Origin: Streptomyces sp. NBS 14/10
Lineage (GTDB): Bacteria; Actinomycetota; Actinomycetes; Streptomycetales; Streptomycetaceae
Assembly (NCBI RefSeq): GCF_002224125.1
Contig: NZ_NCSM01000034.1
Location: 5,865-69,864 of the forward strand
Direction: 5' to 3'
Length of the DNA stretch: 64,000 bases
In this document: positions 60,567-64,000 of the stretch, piece by piece
How positions within the stretch are numbered: position 1 is the first letter of the stretch
How the letters are laid out: each line of letters opens with the position of its first letter
Position numbers and translations under genes: made by a program
The notes under the pieces: generated by a model
Seen by the model: only the letters and a program-made list of their open reading frames with translations
Told to the model about the DNA's origin: nothing
The model's database searches: none

Positions 60567-61034
60567 ATGGCAACCACCACACCTGACCCGCGACCGGACC
60601 GCGCGCAAGACCGTATCGCCGCGACGGTGGCGGCCCTGCAGGCCGACCTGGCCCGCTCCGAATCGAAAGCGAGCCTGTTACTGGCCCTGGCCGGAGCCGC
60701 GCTCGTGGCGCTGGGCACGGTGGCGCCCGACCTCCACCCGACCGCCCCGGCCGCCGTGACCGGCGCCCTCGGCAGCGCCGCGCTGCTGGCGACCACCGTG
60801 ATCCTGCTGCTCGCGGTCCGTCCGCACGTCGGGGGCAACGACTGGACCAGCTGGACCGCGTTGAGCGACGACCAGCTGAGCGAGCGTCTGGCCTCCGGCT
60901 ACCAGGTGGAACAGGTGAGGTTCATGGCCGAGCTGGCCACGCGCAAGTTCCGCCTCATCCGGGTCGCGGTCGACTGCCTGCTCGCCGGGCTCGGCCTGTT
61001 GGCCCTGGCGGCCGTCCTCGTCCCGGCCGCCTAG
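60567..61034 (+). CDS. Pycsar effector-like (PycTM/DUF5706) membrane protein
   Basis: 155 residues. A helical N-terminus IAATVAALQADLARSESKAS leads into two hydrophobic helices (LLLALAGAALVALGTVAPDL; ALGSAALLATTVILLLAV). A cytoplasmic loop LSERLASGYQVEQVRFMAEL follows and a last helix to the end. The pattern fits the PycTM effector, which forms membrane pores when a cyclic pyrimidine is made during phage infection. No cyclase or other defence gene is next to it, so it is orphan. This is based on remembered family features. Confidence 0.62.
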   Translation: MATTTPDPRPDRAQDRIAATVAALQADLARSESKASLLLALAGAALVALGTVAPDLHPTAPAAVTGALGSAALLATTVILLLAVRPHVGGNDWTSWTALSDDQLSERLASGYQVEQVRFMAELATRKFRLIRVAVDCLLAGLGLLALAAVLVPAA

Positions 61035-61117
61035 CCATCAGCGAAGGGCGATCACGTTGCCGGTGACGAGTGAGGCGTCGTCTGGGCCGCCCTTCCGGCG
61101 CCCCGTTGGGATCTCGG

Positions 61118-61921
61118 TCAGGGCCGGAGGTGTTCGAGGGTGAACTCCGGCAGGGCGTACGAACCGGCCTGGGGCGCGGTGGGGTCGGCCGGGCGGTCCG
61201 AGCCGGGGATGTCATCGGCGTGGCGTTCCGCGTCGTCGACGGGGACGTAGTCCAGCACCGCCGGGTCGGGGAGCTCCCAGAAGCGGCGGGTGTTGGCGGA
61301 GACCGCGTACACCGTGGCGAAACGCGTCGACGCCGGGGCGGTCAGCGCGGCCCGGACGAAGCCGATGGCATCGCGCGGGCTCAGCCAGGTCGCCAGATGC
61401 CGGGGCTCGGTGGGCGCGGGCTCGAAACTGCCGATACGCAGGCACACCACGGACAGCCCGAACTTGTCGGCGTACAGCTGTCCCAGAGCCTCGACGGCCA
61501 CTTTGCTCACCCCGTAAAGACCGTCGGGGCGGGCCGGCTCCCGCGGCCCGGTGAGATGCCCGGCCGGGTAGAAGCCCGTCGCGCGGTTGCTGCTCGCCAG
61601 CACCACCCGCTCGATCCCGGTGCGCCGCGCCGCTTCCAGGACGTGGTGCGTGCCGAGCACATTGGCTTCGAGCAGAGCCGGAAGCGGCGCCTCATCCGCC
61701 ACCCCGCCGAGATGGAGCACACGGTCGGCCCCCGCGAGTGCCGCCTCCACGGCAGCCGCGTCCCGCAGATCGACGGTGTGCACCTCCTCGTTCCCGGCCT
61801 CCGGCCGAAGCGGCACCCGGTCGAGCAGAACCAGCCGCTCCGCCTCGCCCCGCAGCGCCTTCCGCACCACGGACCCGATGTTCCCCGCGGCCCCCGTGAC
61901 CGCAACCGTCCCCAGACCCAC
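61118..61921 (-). CDS. NAD-dependent epimerase (uronate dehydrogenase-like)
   Basis: 267 residues. VAVTGAAGNIGSVVRKAL is the cofactor loop, SSNRATGFYPAG the catalytic Ser region, and YGVSKVAVEALG the Tyr-x-x-x-Lys pair. The family includes uronate dehydrogenases. The start GTG 61921 overlaps the upstream TAG by one base with GGAGG 4-5 nt upstream. It is coupled with the DUF6204 gene. Confidence 0.86.
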   Translation of the reverse strand: MGLGTVAVTGAAGNIGSVVRKALRGEAERLVLLDRVPLRPEAGNEEVHTVDLRDAAAVEAALAGADRVLHLGGVADEAPLPALLEANVLGTHHVLEAARRTGIERVVLASSNRATGFYPAGHLTGPREPARPDGLYGVSKVAVEALGQLYADKFGLSVVCLRIGSFEPAPTEPRHLATWLSPRDAIGFVRAALTAPASTRFATVYAVSANTRRFWELPDPAVLDYVPVDDAERHADDIPGSDRPADPTAPQAGSYALPEFTLEHLRP

Positions 61922-62292
61922 TACGCCTCCTTCCGGACGGCGGCGCGAGCGGCTTCGCGGCGCTGCCGCTTGCCCAGGGGCGCCTGGGACAGGTCCTCGG
62001 CGCTGGACCTGAGGTTCTTGTAGCCGTAGCCGCGCTCCGCCAGCCACGCCTTCGCCGCCTCCTCGGCACGCTCCGTCGCGCCCAGGATGTCCTCCTCGGC
62101 CTCCCCCGAGTCCTGGAAGCGGAAGGTGAAGGCGGGCCGGGCCGCGATGTCGTAGCTGAGATGCCCCTCCGGGGTGAACCCCGCGCGCAGCACATCATGC
62201 TCGGCGGCGCGGGCCAGGAGTTCGGACCGCTGGTCATTGCTCAATCCGTCGAACACACCGCGGACGGTGATACGGAACGTACGAGTGGCCAT
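61921..62292 (-). CDS. DUF6204 family protein
   Basis: 123 residues: MATRTFRITVRGVFDGLSND, RPAFTFRFQDSGEAEEDILG and a basic C-terminus KRQRREAARAAVRKEA. I recall the family as a conserved actinobacterial protein of unknown function. It leads the two-gene operon. Confidence 0.8.
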   Translation of the reverse strand: MATRTFRITVRGVFDGLSNDQRSELLARAAEHDVLRAGFTPEGHLSYDIAARPAFTFRFQDSGEAEEDILGATERAEEAAKAWLAERGYGYKNLRSSAEDLSQAPLGKRQRREAARAAVRKEA

Positions 62293-62356
62293 CCCGCGAG
62301 CCTATGCAGCGGAATCGGTGTGGCTCCACCGAGTTTTCGCGGCGGAGGATGGGCCG

Positions 62357-63196
62357 ATGACGATCGGGAGCATCGGGATTGAGGACATGGCGGCGCGGCT
62401 GGTGGAGGTCCCGGGCGTGGTCGGCGTCATGCTCGGCGGAAGCCGGGCCCGGGGCGAGCACACGCCGGACTCGGACTGGGACCTGGGCGTGTACTACCGG
62501 GGCCCGCTGGATGTGGAGCGGCTGCGGGGGCTGGCGGCCGAGGTGGCCGGCGGGCCGGTGGAGGTCGCGGGACCGGGTGGGTGGGGGCCGTGGGTGAACG
62601 GCGGGGCGTGGCTGGAGGTGGACGGACAGGCCGTGGACTGGATCCTGCGGGACGTGGACCGGGTGCGGACGGTGTGGGAGGACTGCCGCGCCGGGCGGTA
62701 CGAGGTGGGGACGCAGGTCGGGCATCCGCTGGGGTTCTGGTCGCCTTGCTACGTGGGCGAGGTCGCCCTGGGGCGGGTGCTGGCCGATCCGGGCGGGGAG
62801 CTGGGCGAGCTGCGGGCCGGGTTGGGGGCCGAGGCTGGGTGTTACCCGGAGCCGCTGCGGGAGGCGCTGACGGCGGGGCCGGTGTGGGAGGCGGGTTTCC
62901 TGGTGTCCAACGCCGCCAAGTCGGCCCGGCGCGGGGATGTCCTGCACGTCTCGCTGTGCTTGTCGCGGGCCGTTGGGCTGCTCGTCCAGGCCCTGTACGC
63001 CCATCACCGCCGCTGGTGCCTCAACGAGAAGGGGGCGATGGCGGCGGTGGCGGGGATGCCGGACACGCCTGCCGGGTTCGTGGGGCGGGCGGCAGCGTTG
63101 CTGGGGGAATTGGGTGATGGGGCGGGGGAGTTGGGGGCGCGGGTGGCCCGGGCGGGGGCGCTGGTGGATGAGGTGCGGGTGGTGGTGGGCGGTTAG
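62357..63196 (+). CDS. Nucleotidyltransferase (NTP_transf_2, aminoglycoside-adenylyltransferase-like)
   Basis: 279 residues. The active-site pattern is GGSRARGEHTPDSDWDLGVY (G-S-x(10)-D-x-D). A conserved DWILRDVDRVRTVWEDCRAG follows, and the C-terminal helical domain resembles antibiotic nucleotidyltransferases of the DUF4037 class. ATG 62357 has GGAGG 8 nt upstream. It could modify an antibiotic, a tRNA-like or a toxin substrate. Nothing nearby shows which. Confidence 0.84.
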   Translation: MTIGSIGIEDMAARLVEVPGVVGVMLGGSRARGEHTPDSDWDLGVYYRGPLDVERLRGLAAEVAGGPVEVAGPGGWGPWVNGGAWLEVDGQAVDWILRDVDRVRTVWEDCRAGRYEVGTQVGHPLGFWSPCYVGEVALGRVLADPGGELGELRAGLGAEAGCYPEPLREALTAGPVWEAGFLVSNAAKSARRGDVLHVSLCLSRAVGLLVQALYAHHRRWCLNEKGAMAAVAGMPDTPAGFVGRAAALLGELGDGAGELGARVARAGALVDEVRVVVGG

Positions 63197-63242
63197 CGGA
63201 AGTTGCCCCCAGGGCAGCCCGTACGCCTGCCGGCCACGGTCT

Positions 63243-63281
63243 CTAGTCAAGTTTGACTAGATGGTGCCCGCGGCCTACCGT
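63243..63281 (+). promoter_or_regulatory. Promoter with overlapping 18-bp operator for the VOC gene
   Basis: CTAGTCAA-GT-TTGACTAG at 63243-63260 is a perfect palindrome. Its right half carries TTGACT (-35, 63253-63258). TACCGT at 63276-63281 is the -10 with 17-bp spacing. The ATG at 63289 is 7 nt later, so the message is probably leaderless. Confidence 0.82.
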
Positions 63282-63288
63282 CTGGCGC

Positions 63289-64000
63289 ATGGTCGAGAAG
63301 ATGATCCCCATCCTCCCCTGCCCGTCGATCCCCGAACTGGTGGAGTTCTACGAGCGCCTCGGCTTCGCCGTGGACCACCTGCAGACCCGCCCCAACCCGT
63401 ATGCGGCACTCAGCTACGGCAGCGACATCGAGCTGCAGTTCTTCGGCAACAAGTCGGTTGTCCCGGCCGAGTCCTGGTCCACCTGCTACATCGCCACCAA
63501 CCGGGTCGATGAGCTGTACGAGACCTTCCGGGCCCGGCTCAAGGCATCCCTCGGCCGCATCCCGACCCGTGGCATCCCGCGCATCGGGCAGCTGAAGGAC
63601 ACCTCGTACGGCATGAGGCAGTTCCTGCTGACCGACCCCGGCGGCAACTGCGTCCGCATCGGCCAGCCCACCGGCGCCTCCCTCGAGCACGCCCCCGCAC
63701 CGAAGGAGCCCTTCGCCCGCGCGGTGCACAACGCCTGGCTGATCGGCATCTCCAAGGAGGACCCCGCCCAAGCCGCCCGCATCCTCGATCGCGCCCTCAC
63801 GAAAGAGACCCCGTCCGGCCCCACCGAGCACTACCGCGCCCTGATCCTGCGCGCCGACCTCGCCGCCCAACTCGACGACCCCGCCACGGCCCGTACCCAT
63901 CTCGCCGACGCCGCCGCCCTCACGCTCACCCTCACCGAAGCGGAGCGGGCGGAACTGGCGGACGAGCTCTCGCGCGCGGCGGACCTCGCCGCCGACCTGG
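63289..64000 (+). CDS. VOC-family protein with helical C-terminus (cut by window end)
   Basis: 237 codons visible. Residues 1-125 are a VOC fold: MVEKMIPILPCPSIPELVEF, ALSYGSDIELQFFG, FLLTDPGGNCVRIGQP. A helical, TPR-like extension (about 150 to the window end) has repeated Ala-rich helices (ILRADLAAQLDDPATARTHL). Bleomycin-resistance-type VOC proteins usually end near residue 130, so the extension is unusual. The start is fixed by the promoter geometry. Its operator suggests a repressor off the window. Confidence 0.82.
   Translation, partial: MVEKMIPILPCPSIPELVEFYERLGFAVDHLQTRPNPYAALSYGSDIELQFFGNKSVVPAESWSTCYIATNRVDELYETFRARLKASLGRIPTRGIPRIGQLKDTSYGMRQFLLTDPGGNCVRIGQPTGASLEHAPAPKEPFARAVHNAWLIGISKEDPAQAARILDRALTKETPSGPTEHYRALILRADLAAQLDDPATARTHLADAAALTLTLTEAERAELADELSRAADLAADL

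Overview
The window is high-GC actinobacterial DNA and almost certainly Streptomyces. The evidence is dasR/dasABC, wblE, a SigF-type sigma factor with its anti-sigma partner, nickel superoxide dismutase (sodN/sodX), snapalysin (snpA) beside a LysR gene, a SARP regulator, and many GTG starts. From memory, the core order (das genes, sugar isomerase, PdtaS-type kinase, wblE, lipid kinase, sigma/anti-sigma pair, antiporter, sodN/sodX, amino-acid ABC transporter, malic enzyme, zinc-free alcohol dehydrogenase-like gene) resembles the SCO5231-SCO5262 region of S. coelicolor. Accessory blocks interrupt it. No search was run.

Layout. 1-6.7 kb: chitin/chitosugar locus, with DasR reading leftward off the window, DasABC importer, GH3 hexosaminidase and SIS-domain isomerase. 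Two DasR-type operators lie in front of dasA. 6.7-7.2 kb: a duplicated gene tail, a 76-bp repeat pair and a strong terminator. 7.2-15.5 kb: sensor kinase, WblE, lipid kinase, sigma/anti-sigma, UBP zinc finger, Na+/H+ antiporter and amidase. 15.7-24.3 kb: glutaminase, AraC regulator, VOC protein, KAS III, DUF2330 protein, two STAS proteins, snpA and its LysR regulator. 24.3-28.5 kb: quinone oxidoreductase/MarR pair and a large PAS-GAF-PP2C-HATPase switch protein. 28.6-31.6 kb: genomic scar in which a TnpB element splits a MocR regulator and a deletion has joined it to a headless PLP decarboxylase. 31.8-41.2 kb: a deazaflavin-reductase/hemerythrin fusion, sodN/sodX, CGNR protein, methyltransferase, amino-acid ABC transporter, malic enzyme and oxidoreductase.

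41.2-53.3 kb holds the most interesting metabolic block: an A-T-TE (adenylation, carrier, thioesterase) synthetase, an extended SDR and a SnoaL-like protein in one operon, followed by a nitroreductase, a TetR regulator, a SARP and a tandem P-loop protein. The three-gene order matches the known p-terphenyl pathway logic (polyporic acid synthetase, reductase, NTF2-like enzyme; the Ech/Ter systems). 53.5-64 kb: a large WXG-like protein, TetR/SDR pair, a PadR-methyltransferase fusion, a WYL regulator, an orphan Pycsar-type membrane effector, an epimerase operon, a nucleotidyltransferase and a VOC protein cut by the window end.

Two themes recur. Several regulator/target pairs carry clear palindromic operators in their shared promoter. 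At least seven gene ends carry short tandem repeats (8-20 bp units) of unrelated sequence, often covering the stop codon, as if this genome tends to duplicate sequence at gene ends.
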